A stretch of DNA of 64,000 nt from Blattamonas nauphoetae (lineage: Eukaryota; Preaxostyla; Oxymonadida). The notes below the pieces were generated by a model. The model did not search any database, had not been told where the DNA came from, and was given only the letters and a program-made list of their open reading frames with translations. The DNA lies in assembly GCA_033064195.1 (NCBI GenBank), contig JARBJD010000092.1, forward strand, positions 1 through 64,000, read 5' to 3'. The position numbers were made by a program, and so were the translations under genes. Below, piece by piece: positions 12,801-25,179 of the stretch (its first letter is position 1; each line of letters opens with the position of its first letter).

Positions 12801-15800
12801 ACACCAAAAAAATCACGATCAGTGGTCCACCAATCCTCCTCGATCTTCAACCCAGCCAGACCATCACTCTCCTCGACTCGTCATATTTTCAATTGCATGA
12901 GTTCAAACTTTCCGTCCCCACTTCACTCACAACAACTCCGTTCATCCTCGAGAGTTCATCAGCTCAACTCACTTTTTGGGTTGGATCAATCATATTCTCA
13001 GAACTGTCCCATTCAGCAGCCTTAGTTCGGAATAATGGTGGGTTCGTCACAATTTGTGGCACGTCCATCACGAAGAACCTTCTCTTCGAAGGTCATTCAT
13101 TCATCGAAAGTGTTGGAGGCAGTTTCACCGCACAATCCATTCTCTTCGATTCCATTTCATCGACTTCGGATGGAGCTGTTCTGAAAGCGAAGGGAACAAT
13201 TGTGAAATTCACGATGGCATCATGTGTGAATTGCTCAGCCAGAAATGGAGGAGCACTCGCGGTTGAGCTGAGCGGAGCGAGTTATCTCCAACTTCTCCAC
13301 GAGTCAGCATCCAGCCACAATGCGACTTTCAAAGACTGCATGGCGATTGGAGAGGGAGGAGCGAGAACAGACCCGAAAGGGAAGGGAGGAGCGATTTTTG
13401 TGAACGGCTCGTCGACCTCTGCCAAACCAATCCAACTCTCAACGACGACAACGGACGATGCTCGATTTGAAGAGAACTTCGCAGGAGAAGGAAATGACAT
13501 ATTTGTTTCGAGGTCGGTGTTTGGTGGGAAGAGTCTGGACTCGATTTCTGGATTTGGAGGAGGATCACACTCTGAAGACTTCCGAGTGGTTGTTGAAGGA
13601 CTGGACTCGAATGAGAAAGAACGAGATGTGGTCCAAGCGAAATTGCTTCCATCACCAAAAGTGTCAGTGAATGGAAGTATTGAGGACGATTTTGGAAAAG
13701 TGAGTGGGTTGGACACAGAAGCGTGCAAGTGGACGTCGTCGTTCTGTGCGACGTTGGGATATGGAGTGCGATTTCTGACACAGCGATATCTGAATGGATC
13801 GTCGATTCCTCAAACGATCCAATTTCTGCACAACATGACATACACCGAGACGAAGATTGAGATTGTTGGTCAAGATGTGACAGTTTGTGGAACGACATCG
13901 AAAGATCTGTCAAAATCGACGATCAGCCGAAGTCTTGTGTTGATCGACTCATCGATTTCGTCAGGATCGTTCCTTTTCTCGGTTCAAGAAAAAGGGAAGT
14001 TGAGAGTGACGAATCTGGACATCAATTGTGATTCATCGAGTGGAGTGTTTGACTTGACATCGACAGGATCGTCGCTTTGGATTGAAGAGATTGGATTGGT
14101 CTGTTCAGTTGGACCGACACACTCTTGTCCTCTGATTCGAGTCCAGAATGGACAGATGCAGATTTGTGGAAGTGTGATCAACACAACACACGGATCATCT
14201 GGATCAGCGTCGTTCTCGTCTCCGATTCTCTCCTGTCTCTCTCCTTCTGCCTCGATCAGCCTCTCCTCGACAATCTTCTCGTCGTTTTGTTCGAGCTGTG
14301 TTCTTGTTGAGATGACGACGAATGAAGCGATTTCGATGAAATCAGTGTCATTCGTTGATTGTTCGAGATCTGACTCCGGTGACACTCTGGTTCTTGTTTC
14401 ATCGTCGAATCTGGATCTGGTTGTGACTCCTTCACTTTGGGAAGATTCCTTCACTCCAACCACTTCTCTCACGCGCTTCATGTCGCACAACACGAATGTG
14501 TCGTCTTCGGATGAGTTTTATGAGTGGTCTCTTCTCTTCTATCTGCTTGTTCCATCAGAGTCGATTGTGTGTGGATCGTCGAATGACGAAGCCAGCACTC
14601 ATCCTCGTTGTGGATCGGATCGCCTTCGATGTTCTTCGATTGACTCCGCAATCCATTCTGCGATGAACACGCACCTGAAAACCATTTTGGTGAAGACAGA
14701 CGTGGTTGTGGAGGATGCAGTGTCAGTGACAGCGAGCGTGGAGATCAAACCCGACACAGCGACAATTCGAAAAGTGATGCAAACTGGATCGTCGTCGTTG
14801 GAAGTGGATGGATTGTCTGCTGTCCTCTCCCTCTCATCGCTCGCTTTCTCGTTCTCGTCAACAAACACACTGGTCTCGTTCTTCGTTGTCAAAACAGGAA
14901 CCCTCTCCCTCTCGTCGTGCCGAATCGGAGAAGCCACCACACCTCAAACCCTCTCAAGCTCAATGACATCACTCTTCGCTGTCTCTTCGTCTGGAGTGCT
15001 GACATTGGTGTCAACCACGATCACGAATGTTCGTTTCAGCCATCCAACGTCAGGATCGCTGATTGACCTCTCACTTGGAGCGTCATTGAACATTAATGCT
15101 TCTTCTGAGGTGTCTGAGATCTGGTCGAATGGGAAAGGAATGATTGTGTTTGTTGAGAGTGAGAGTTTGGAATCGACAGCGTCTCTCGACTCATTCCAGA
15201 CTCTGAAGAAGTCGATCGCAGTTCCAACGACTCGTCCTTTCTCAGAATCAGAAAAGAAAGAGTTTGTTGGGAAGGAAGGAACGATGGAAGAAAGCCTGCT
15301 GTGGCACTGGTTTCCACACACCGCATCGAACTCGACAGTTGTGGTGAGTTTGTCTGGAGAAGACCATTCGAAGTGTGGTCTGTCTCTGCTTCCCTGCCAT
15401 TCAGCTGAACATGGATTCGATTCGCTGAAGAACTCGAACAGCTTGCTCGTTTTGGAGAACGATGATTCTCTCTCTTCGCTGCTGACCACCAAACTGACAT
15501 CACAAACGATTTCATCTCAAACAAACCGACAGACTTTGACAGTCACCTCGTCTGGGTCGTTCTCAGTCTCAGCCGACACTTCACTTGGTCTGCTCTCTCT
15601 TTCGTTTGTGTCGACAGTCGCATCTTCGTCTGTGTCGTTTGTGGATGTTGCTTCTGGAGCGTCACTCATCGTCTCAGATTGTTCGTTCACATCGTTCTCA
15701 TCGCGTGTCTCTGGATCAGTTGTGTCTGGAAGGATCGTTTCTGGGAAGAAAGTGGAGATTGGAGAGAGTGAGAAAGAGACGCAGTTTCAGAGTTGCTCGT

Positions 15801-18800
15801 CGTTGGTGGATGGAGGAGGGATGAATGTTGAAGTGGCGGGAACAGGATGGCTTGTGATTTCGAAGACTGAATTTGAAGACTGCTCGGCAGTTCGAGGAGG
15901 ATCGATTTTTCTGACTCTGGCTCGACAGGACGAGCAGACAAGCTGGTCGTTCGTGTGAGTGGATCGTCGTTCGTTTCTTCTTCGTCATCCTCGAACACCG
16001 ACATGGTTGGAGCAAACATTTTCGTTTCTGGCTCGTTCTTCGAGTCATCAATCACTACCAACCGATTTCCTATCGTTTCAAGAACATCAGATCCAATCGA
16101 GTTTTGGGGAGTGGACAGTGAGAGTGGAGTGAACTCGTCTCTTCTTGTTTATCTTGTGCCGATTGAGGATGAAGTTGTGGTGGATGGGATTGGTGGATCG
16201 GAGATTGGTTGCTGTGGTCATTTTGGAGTGAGTTGTTCGTCGATTGAGAAGGGTCTTGCTCGAGCTGTTCCTCGAGACTCGAGTGTGACTCTCTTCATTC
16301 GAAACACCACCTCACTCACCGCACCTCTCTCGATCAGCGAGTTCAGCCTGACCTTCACTGGAGAGTCTCCGTCTCAACAAGTGCCTGTCTCTTCGAATGG
16401 CTGTTTCCGACTTGAAACTGGACAGCTCACTCTCTCAACGATCGACTTTGTCTCATCCATCCTCTCCTCGTCGACCTCATTCATTTCTGTGTCGTCTGGT
16501 GCTTCGCTTGCCATCTCATCGTGCTCGTTCAACTCGTTCACATCTTCCTGTTCTGGCTCTGTTGTCTCCGCGACAGTCACTGACTCGTCCTCGCTCTCCA
16601 TCGATTCTTGCTCATTCACGAACTGCACGAGCACATCGTCGTCTGGTTCTGGAGTTCTTGACATTTCCCTGTCTCTCGCATCAACATTCACGCTCTCGGG
16701 ATCGACTGTCATTGATTCGTGTTTCTCACCATCAGTTGACTCGGATTTCATTGTGATTCGCCATCCATCTCTCGGGAAAGAGATGATTGACTCTTCGCTC
16801 ACACTCGCGTGGGAGAAAGATTCGTCGACGATTCGGTCATTTGTTGGGAAAGAAGGAACTCACCCGAAAGTGGTTCCTCTGTTTCTGTATTTCTGGAATC
16901 TGGGCTCGGAAGGTCATGTGAGTGGATTGTGGTGTGATGTGAGTGTTTGTGGATTTGGAGAATATCCATGCCAAACTCTGCCCACTCTTTGGACTCGCAT
17001 GGCTGCTCGTTCTTCATTCAAAGTGATTCTGGATGGAGACATCGTGCATTCGGAAGAAATGGAATTGTCGAAACCACTGGATATGGTTGGGAACGATCAC
17101 GTGATGGATATCAGTGGAGTTGTGTGCGATGGAAGAAAGGATGGTCTCTTCACAATCACTGAAGATGTCTCCTTCACAAAGACCAAACTAAGCATCTCGT
17201 CAACATTTGAGCACACCCATCTCTTCGACGTGGTTGACAACTGTCTGAGGATGGATGGATGCTTGGTGAGCCAAAGAGGAACGAACACACTTGGGGGAAG
17301 TGTGATCCATGTTGGAGAAGGAGTGAGTCTGGTGATTGTGAAAACGTTGTTCTCTTCGATCTCATCGTCGGACGAGTTGGGAGGAGTTGTGGTTGGGAGA
17401 GTGGGTGATGGGGCGGAGTTCCGACTGGACAACAACACGTTCAAATGGTGTCGGTGCAGTGGGGAAGCGAATTGTGTGTGGATGGAACTGAAGAACGAAT
17501 CATCGACACTGACACTCGACTATTCGATGACGGAATTGATCTTCGAGGAGTGTTCAGCGAATCCGGACGAGAAGGAGATGAATGTGTTGGTTGTTGGAAC
17601 TGGACTGGACACATTGATCACAGAATCGAAATGGGAAGGAAGTGTGGACGAGTCGAATGAATGGTCAGTTTGGGTGTGGGACAGACAGACAGGAGTGAAC
17701 TGCTCTCTCCTTCCGTATCTGATTCCGATCTCAGAAAGTGTTGAGGTTGATGGGAGTGGATGGGAGTTCTCGAAATGTGGTCATTTTCATCTGTTCTGTC
17801 GAACAGTGGAGTTTGGCTTGGATCGAATGGAATCGGCGTCGATTGAATGGATGAAGATTGTTGACTCTGTGTTTGTTGAGAAAGAGATCAAACTGAATGG
17901 AACACTCTTATTTTCTGGAATGAAATCGTCCTCTTCAATGATCTTCTCGAATGCTGGTTCGTTCCTTGTGTCGAAAGTTGGGGAGTCTGCAACAACATTG
18001 ACTCTCTCATCGCTCTCTTTCTCCACTTCTTCAACAAGTTCGCAAGATCCTCTGATTTCGTCATCAGACTCCACTCTGACCGTCACGTCGTGCTCATTCA
18101 CATCCACTCAGACACTTCACTCTCACTCAAACTCAGCAAACGGAGGAGCAGTCACAACTGAACTCTCCTCGTCCAACTCCCTCACAATCACATCCTCCAC
18201 GTTCGAATCATGCTCCTCGCAAGGAAACGGAGGAAGTGTGTCTGTTGTTGTTGCTGGCGGTGAACTTGCCATCCACTCCTCGAAGTTCGTGTCGTCATCT
18301 TCGGCTCAGAATGGAGGCGCTCTCTTCGTTGACCTGTCTTCGCTCGGAGAAGGTTCATACAGCCTGACCTCGCTCTCTTTCACGTCGTGCTCCTGTTCTG
18401 GTGAAGGGAAATGGGTGTTCATTCAAGGACGAGGTCTGGCGTCTCTGGTGACGAAGGAGAGATGGGATGGAACATTCAGCTCACTCGTCGTTCGCAAGGA
18501 CTCTGATAAACTGTGGGGAGTGGATTTGGATGAAGATGAGAGCTCATCCCTTCGCTCAGTCTCGCTCCGCTTCCTTCTCGCTAATGCCACTCGAACTCCT
18601 CTTCTCGACAGTTTTAACATTGGATCAGAGCTGTGAGTGGAATGAAGATGAATCATCGCTCAGGTGCTGGAAACACAGAGCGCGACAGAGGCGACACTCT
18701 GCAGAACAGTCGAATGGAGTTTGACAGAAGCAACTGGCAATCCTTTCGATATCATTGTCGTTTCCAGCGGCCTTCTCTCCTCGCCCATCATCGTTTTGAA

Positions 18801-19554
18801 CATTGATCTCCTGATTACTGCCAAATCAGACAGATTGTGCCCATTTTGTGTCTCACTCGATAATCCCCCTTCTGCCCCAGCGTCGATGATCAGAGTGGAG
18901 AGTGACTCAGCCCTTACTCTTTCTTTCTTATCGTTTTCATTTTCGCTCCCTGCGTCCATCAACAGCATCATTATTTCATCATCAGGCATCGTTCACATTG
19001 ATTCGTGTCTTGTTCAGGGGATGACACTCTCCCAACCTTTCTTGATATCCACGCAGTCTTCCCACACAATCTCCAACTCCGCTTTCCTCTCTTCCACTTT
19101 TCAATCTTCTGCCATCGTCCTCTCCGACTGCCAATCCCTCTCCGTCGAAGACACCATCATCGCCAACAACTCTTTCGAACCATCGTTTCTTGAATGCTCG
19201 TCTTCCCAAACCTCCTTTGTTTCGTTGACAGTCTCGAACAACTCTCTCAAACAGGACTCATCCCTCTTCGCACTGTCAATCATTCCCATCACCACTACAG
19301 AAGACACGCCTTTCCTCCACATCTCGTCATCTTCATTCACGCCGTCACAAACAACTCCAGCACCGCTGTTCGTCTCTGTCGCGTCGGAATGCCGCTCGAA
19401 TGTGATTCTCGTGAACGCCACGTTTTCCCACTCGACGAGCAGCCAAGCGAAGAAGCCAGCAATTGCTGTGAAGTGGAAAAAGCGACAGCCTCTTCTTCTC
19501 CGTCGAAGGGTTGTTTGTGACAATTCGTTCGTGATGGTATCTCAGTCACAATGA
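9866..19554 (+). CDS. Giant secreted beta-helix-type surface protein, one internal frame break
   Basis: The first segment (9866-15958) encodes 2,030 residues beginning with a signal peptide (MGFFPIVLCVVQVTIC). It is Ser/Thr-rich with many short alternating hydrophobic strands and 'GG(S/A)(L/I)F' turns, typical of right-handed parallel beta-helix, Pmp-like eukaryotic surface proteins. From about residue 1,570 a module of roughly 250-285 residues recurs, each marked by a cysteine pair: CGSDRLRCSS, CGLSLLPCHS, CGHFGVSCSS, CGFGEYPCQT, CGHFHLFCRT. An earlier TCSEATPC lies near residue 645. Between about 15925 and 15955 the reading frame shifts by one and continues to 18636. A likely intron, GTGAGT..CAG at 18633-18663, leads into a third segment (18664-19554), but that join is not in phase. 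No membrane segment or kinase tail is found. The gene is therefore recently broken, or one base is wrong in the assembly. Role inferred: extracellular matrix or adhesion. Confidence 0.75.
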
Positions 19555-20905
19555 CACTTGAAGTCTTCGTTCGAACGAATTGAATCTGTCGAAGAGCTAA
19601 CCGAACCAACACTTTCAGGAGGGACAACCCAAATCAGGATGGACAAATGATGACACCACATGCAACTGGCAAGATCGAATCACAGCTGATTGTGTTCAGA
19701 ATTGAAACGAATTGAGCTGTTCTCTCCTTTGATGGACTGGACGTGCGAATCGGATGACTTCAGGACGTGACCTGCTCATAGGGAGCTGACTCTGACAACA
19801 CGATTCCCGAAATGAGTGTCTCTCATCTCCAACACTTTCGTGTGACAGACTGAGCGGGAAGGTGATTGATTGAAGGAGCGACGCCAGAATGAGTCGCAGT
19901 CAACGATGAACAGCAACGATTCCAGATGGATGGACGAAATGTGGCCAAACACCAGAAACCCTTCAACACAATTGAATCCTCTCCCATTCACAGAATCGAC
20001 AGCACGTGACAGCAATCGCCCTCTCCCAATTCTTCCATCTCAACATCCTTCCACCACAACACTGAATCCTCCCAATCATCATTCAACGAGACGGCGGATC
20101 ATATCCACGACACCGTTGTTCTCCCCAAACGTCACAATCCCCAACTTTCCAAACCCCAGCGATGAAACCCTCAGCACAATCAGATCGGCGGTTACCAACC
20201 CACAACCAATCTCTCTTTCTCGCCTGCGACGTCAAGGCCTCTCCAACCTGCTCCAACTCCTTCATTGGTCGGGCTTTCACAAATGCAACCTGAGCTCACT
20301 TCGGTTCAACACTCTCCCCTCACACAAATCTCATCGCATCGCCATCGTCCCCCTGAATCCTCTCTCGACACCTGCGTGCCCATCGCGAAGAAGTTCTTAT
20401 TTCGACATTTGCTTATTCGACATCTCCGAATCTGTATCTTCCTCCAACCCACTGATCACCACTTCCAGTCTCGATTTCGAACGGGACCAGGCCAAGCTGA
20501 AAGCCTCCACTTTCCGTAGATAGAGTGACTTGTGCCTTCCCCTCTTCGGACGCCTGCCATCGCACAACCGCATTCAACTCGCCCTGTCCTCCAATCCCCA
20601 TCAAACCACCAACTGTTCCATCGAAGCCACTCTTCCTCTCTGTCACGTCCAAACTCACATCCAGCGATCTACTCCATCACCACAATGAAGCCATTGAGCC
20701 ATGTCTGCATTCACTATGCACAAACTCGTCGAAAAAGTGGCAGACGTGGTTGAAGGGAAGAATGTCACGTTTTCTGATAAATCTCCATTTTCCACTGTTC
20801 ATAACGACACTTCCATCTCACTCGCTCTACCTGTTGAGAACGATGACCGCACATATTCCTTCCTCGTCGAACATTCAACCGAAGGTACTTGAGCCGAGGC
20901 GATGA
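19555..20905 (+). pseudogene. Decayed coding sequence, probably beta-helix family
   Basis: Overlapping plus-strand frames (19870-20523, 20525-20905, 20701-20892) are Ser/Thr/Pro-rich, like the gene upstream, but switch frame often and share no long stretch. The piece at 20701 (MHKLVEKVADVVEGKNVTF) is the most protein-like. It is read here as the worn 3' part of the beta-helix gene or of a neighbouring copy. No transmembrane or kinase tail could be found. Confidence 0.4.
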
Positions 20906-21122
20906 GGGTCTCTCTCAAGGCTGATTCCTCTCATCGTTCCATGCTCTTTAATTACTTCAGTATTTGATTTGATTCTCAAGTAACAGAGTGCGAAAAATAT
21001 AATAAACAAATATCCTGGTAGATGATACCAATAAGGCACATATTGAATTTTAAAAACAGTCAACATTATAGCTATGAGGGTTGATCGTCCGTTGAACCCT
21101 TTTTCAAAATCGATTATCGAAT

Positions 21123-24100
21123 ATGGCTGACAAAATCAAGGTTCCCGAAGGATGTATGTCATGTTTTTGTTCGTTACATCTGACTTTCGATTGTGGTTGT
21201 TGTTCAGATTCATGTGTTCGGATCATCAACTCCGGCGGCTTTGGGACGGTTGTGGAATTGATTGAAAAAGCAACGGAAACGCACTATGCCGGAAAGATGG
21301 TGCAATGCTTGACGCAGAAAGACATTGAGCGCTTCGACCGAGAGGTTGGGAGGCTGCAACGATTCTCGCATTCTCGGATCATCAAGCTGAAGGAAGTAGT
21401 CGCGATGGACAACACGAAAGTGATGGTGATGGAATTGGGAGGAAAGTCACTTGCAGAAATTGTGAAAGATTTAACGGAAAGGAAAGAACTGATGGCACGA
21501 GTGGCGTGTTTCTAAATTGCCGTTTTTCATGTTATCCATCATCCTCTGTTTTATTTTTCTCCTTATTGTCCTGATATTGTGGTTGTGTTGATTGTTTCAG
21601 GACGTCTATCGAGTGATGGAGGATGTGGCATCGGCGCTGGAATATATGCATTCGGAGAAAGGCGGGAAGACAACGCATGGCGATATCAAAATGGAGAACA
21701 TACTGATCGACGCAGATGGCCATGCGAAACTCTGTTTGTCTCTTCTTTGTCTCTCACTGTCATCATTCTCTCTATTATCTTCGTTTTCTCGAACAGGTGA
21801 TTTTGGAGCTGCGGATTCGGAAGATGTGAGCAGTTCGAGCTCCGTGATGACGCATATGTATGTGTCACCGCAGCGGATGGATTCTGAGACAGGAAGAGCG
21901 ACGTGCGAGGGAGATGTGTGGTCGCTGGGAGTGGTTCTGTATTGGCTGCTGTTCGGAGAGCCACCGTTCAAGGGAAAGACACCAGTCCAATTAATGCGAG
22001 ACATTACAGCGTTCAAAACAACAAATATTCCAAAAACGTGTGGAGAAGAAGAACGAACGCTGCTGATGCGAATGATGGACACCGTGTGCCTTCCATTCCC
22101 ATTTCTTCATCCCTCCTTCTCACTTTCCACCTTTGATGCTGAATCAGACCGCTGAATCTCGAGTGACGTGCCGCCAACTGCGAGTGTCGAAGTCGTTACG
22201 ATGCATTGTGATAGTACCCGGACAAACCCGTTAGAGCGGATAAACCCGTTAACCCTTCCAAAGGGACGAAACAGTCTCCCCTCTTCATCTTAATTCTCCT
22301 TCCACTTCACATTCATGCATTTCCTCATTTTTTTTAAAACTAGAGTTCTTCATGAAAGAATGATTGTGAAATGCAAAGCGAAAAGTGAACGTTGTTTTTT
22401 GAACGAAGTTGAACAAATCTATTTCCGAGAACTAGAGGGATCATGTGTTGCGAGTCGAGCTTTTCATGGTCAGAATAACTTGCGCTGTGTCGTCGTTGAC
22501 ATTTCATCCATTTGAATAGACCCATTGTCTTTGATCCAATCTCTGAAAGAGTCACAATTCCTTCCAGAATTCTCACTAGGGTTTTCTTACAGGTACAACT
22601 GATGAGTCGTGTGAAAGAGATGATATATGTGAAATGGGGGATGTTTTAACGGGTTTATCGGAGTTAACGGGTTTATCCGACCACTATGAACACAGTTGAT
22701 GGAGTGTGGAAGCTGAGAGAAGAAGAACAGGCAAAACGAGTTGCAGCTCAAAGAGAAAAAGTGAAGATGAAAGAAGAGAAGAGAAAGGCTGAAGAGAGGG
22801 CTAGAAAAGCTGAACGCGAGAAGAGAAGGGCAGAAGCAAAGCTGAAGAAAGCAGAGGGACCGAACGAACAAGCCGACACTGAAAAGGGGAAGCAGAAGAA
22901 GACAGAAAATGAAAGAGAAGGAATGGAGGAAGAGAAGAAGAAGGCAGAGCAGCAGAAAGAACAGTTGGAGAGAGAGAAAGAGAAGCTGTCGGATGAAGTG
23001 AAGAAAACAAGGGCAGAACTCGGAGAGCTGAGAGCAATGATTGGGCAGAGTGAGAGAGGGAAGAGTGAGATGGCTGAATTGATTGAACTGAGACTCCGAC
23101 TGGCTGGTCTTCCGATTTGGGTTGGACCAGAATCACTTCAAACCTTCGACAGAACAGCTCACACTCTCACTCCAACCTCTCTCAAACAGACCATCGTCAC
23201 CTCTGGAGACGATCCATGGAGGACAGCATATACTCTTCCAATCGACGAGGGAGAGTGGGAACTGAAAATAACAGCACGTGAAACCACTTTCTCAAATGTG
23301 AGTGTGTTCTTCTCTCATCTCATCCTTTCAGTGCTTGGTTTCCTCAGATATCCACTTCCTGAAGATGCCATCCACTGTCATTGTGGATGCTATCTAAGTG
23401 GGATTGGTGGTGATTTCACTCTTTCGAGTGGAAAAATGACGACGGCAGGAAAAGTATTCAAGCCAGAAGGAACTAACAAGAAGTGTGATGAATTTGGGCA
23501 GACAGCAGCGATTCGAGTAAACATGAGGACTAGAGAAGCTCGATTGTTTGTGGACGAGGAAGAACAGCCTGGAATCTTCCCCAACATCCCTTCCCCTCTC
23601 TGCATCGGAATCACAACAGGTGGAGACACCAAATCTGTTGAGGTGGTGTGGCTGAAAAACCTCCGAGAAAATGATGAACAAGCAAGATTCGTTCTTGAGG
23701 AGAAACGAACACTGAAGTCTGATTTCGAGAAATTGAAACAACAGCTGACAAATCTTCCGATTTGGGTTGGAACAGAATCAATCCAAACACTCGACAGAAC
23801 AGCTCACTCACTCACTCCAACCACTCTCACACAAATCGTCAAACTTGAAAGCGGAGGGAACTGGAGAAATGCGTTCACTCTTCCAATTGACGAGGGAGAG
23901 TGGGAACTGAAAATTTCTTACACAAAAGAAAGTGGGACAAGTTTGAGTGTGTTCTTCTCTCATCTCATCTTTTCAGTGCTTGGGTTCGTCAGATATCCAC
24001 TTCCAGAAGACGCCACAAAGAGAAGTTGTGGATTTCATGACAATGGGATTGGTGGTGATTTCGTTCTTTGGGACGGAAGGATGTGGAGATCAAATGAGAC

Positions 24101-24968
24101 ATTCAAGCCAGCAGGAACAAACAAGGTGTGCGATCGAGTTGGGCAGACAGCAGCAATTCGAGTGAACATGAGGACGAGAGACGCTCGACTGTTTGTGGAC
24201 GAGGAGGAACAGCCTGGAATCTTCACCGACATTCCATCCCCACTCTGCATCGGAATCACAACTGGATTCCTTTCGGAGAATCAATCAGTTGAGGTGGTGT
24301 GGCTGAAACGACTCCGAGGAAACGATGAACTGGAACAATCAGCGCTTGAAGAGAGAAGAACTCTGAAGTCGGAAAATGCCAAATTGAAACAACAGCTGAC
24401 AAATCTTCCGATTTGGGTTGGAACAGAATCTCTCCAAACACTCGACACAAGCTTTCATTCACTCACTCCAACCACTATCACACAGCCTAAGAAACTTGAA
24501 AAAGGATTTCGAACAGCATTCACTCATCCGATCGACGAGGGAGAGTGGGAGCTCAAAATCAGCGCAAGTGTCAACTCGTTTTGGAATATGCGCGTGTTCT
24601 TCTCTCTTCTCATCCTTTCAGATCTCGGTTTCCTCAAACATCCACTTTCTAAGGTTGCCACACAAAGAAGCTGTGGATACTGGTCGAATGGGATTGGTGG
24701 AGGTTTCACTCTTGGTGACGGAACCATGTATAAATCGAATGAAATGTTCAAACCAGCAGGCACAAACAAGGTGTGCGATCGAGTGGGGCAGACAGCAGCG
24801 ATTCGAGTGAACATGAGGACTAGAGAAGCTCAATTGTTTGTGGACGAGGAGGAACAACCTGGGATCTTCACTGACATCCCTTCTCCTCTCTGCCTTGGAA
24901 TCACAACTGGGTGCACCAAAGACAATCAATCAGTTGAAGTGCTGTGGTTGAAACGACTCCGAGGCTGA
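21123..24968 (+). CDS. Protein kinase with coiled coil and three SPRY-like domains, interrupted by a MITE
   Basis: Exons: 21123-21153, 21208-21500, 21601-21733, 21797-22083, 22148-22211, then after the insertion 22690-23301, 23332-23946, 23977-24591 and 24622-24968. Kinase landmarks in order: glycine loop INSGGFGTVV, lysine in AGKMV, alpha-C glutamate in FDREVGRL, catalytic loop HGDIKMEN (HRD read as HGD, catalytic Asp kept), CDFG, and DVWSLGVVLYWLL. A Lys/Glu-rich coiled coil follows, then three tandem repeats of about 190 residues (LPIW.GTES...WELKI...RVNMRTREARLFVDEEEQPG...IPSPLCIGI) that look like B30.2/SPRY. Each repeat holds a 30-nt intron. The insertion at 22212-22686 brings a TAG soon after its left edge; removing it with one TGA target copy restores the frame (..RCIV|NTVDGV). 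Inferred role: Ser/Thr signalling kinase with a protein-binding tail, now probably truncated in this allele. Confidence 0.85.
22212..22686. mobile_element. 475-bp MITE inserted in the kinase gene, TGA target duplication
   Basis: The ends are TAGTACCCGGACAAACCCGT (left) and, inverted, TAGTGGTCGGATAAACCCGT (right). Each terminus contains a second, tandem CGGATAAACCCGTTAA or close variant. The flanks are TGA at 22209-22211 and TGA at 22687-22689. Excising the element plus one TGA rejoins the host reading frame exactly, which supports these borders. The interior has no gene. The same terminal motif occurs at the end of the 3.8-kb element at 55671-59510. Confidence 0.85.
24592..24621 (+). other. 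Probable 30-nt GC-AG intron in SPRY-like repeat 3
   Basis: At the position where the other repeats have GTGTGTTC...CAG, this copy has GCGTGTTC...CAG. Length (30 nt) and placement (phase 1, just before LGFL) agree with its paralogues at 23302-23331 and 23947-23976. It therefore uses a GC donor, or it is retained as coding sequence, since 30 nt adds ten residues without a stop. Confidence 0.6.
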
Positions 24969-25179
24969 CCATTCCTGCACGTTTCAGACGGGCCACTTTG
25001 CATTTGTGCTTGTAAAATGACAAAAGTGTCTCTCATGTATTCTAATTCTGTTTCATTTCACCATCATGCACTCTTTCTTTTCGTTCTTTGTGACCATCAA
25101 TCATCGCCAGCTCGCACGTGATTAGGGTGAGAGAAGGCCGGGCATCAGAGTTGACAGACAGACATTGCATGATCAACTC

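Noticed and set aside
9866-19554. Antisense genes within the beta-helix region
   Set aside because: Many long minus-strand frames exist but they shadow a strongly coding plus strand of biased Ser/Thr codons. None has domains or introns.
23302-23331. Treating VFFSHLI-type segments as part of the SPRY-like fold
   Set aside because: The 29-nt paralogue at 31980-32008 breaks the frame unless removed, and the segments have intron-like pyrimidine tracts with GTGTG...CAG ends.
24969-25179. tRNA or other structured RNA in spacers
   Set aside because: The main spacers (24969-25179, 33001-33266, 34629-35514, 44431-45239) were scanned by eye for T-loop-like GGTTCRANNCC and paired arms; none was found, though a covariance search could still find one.
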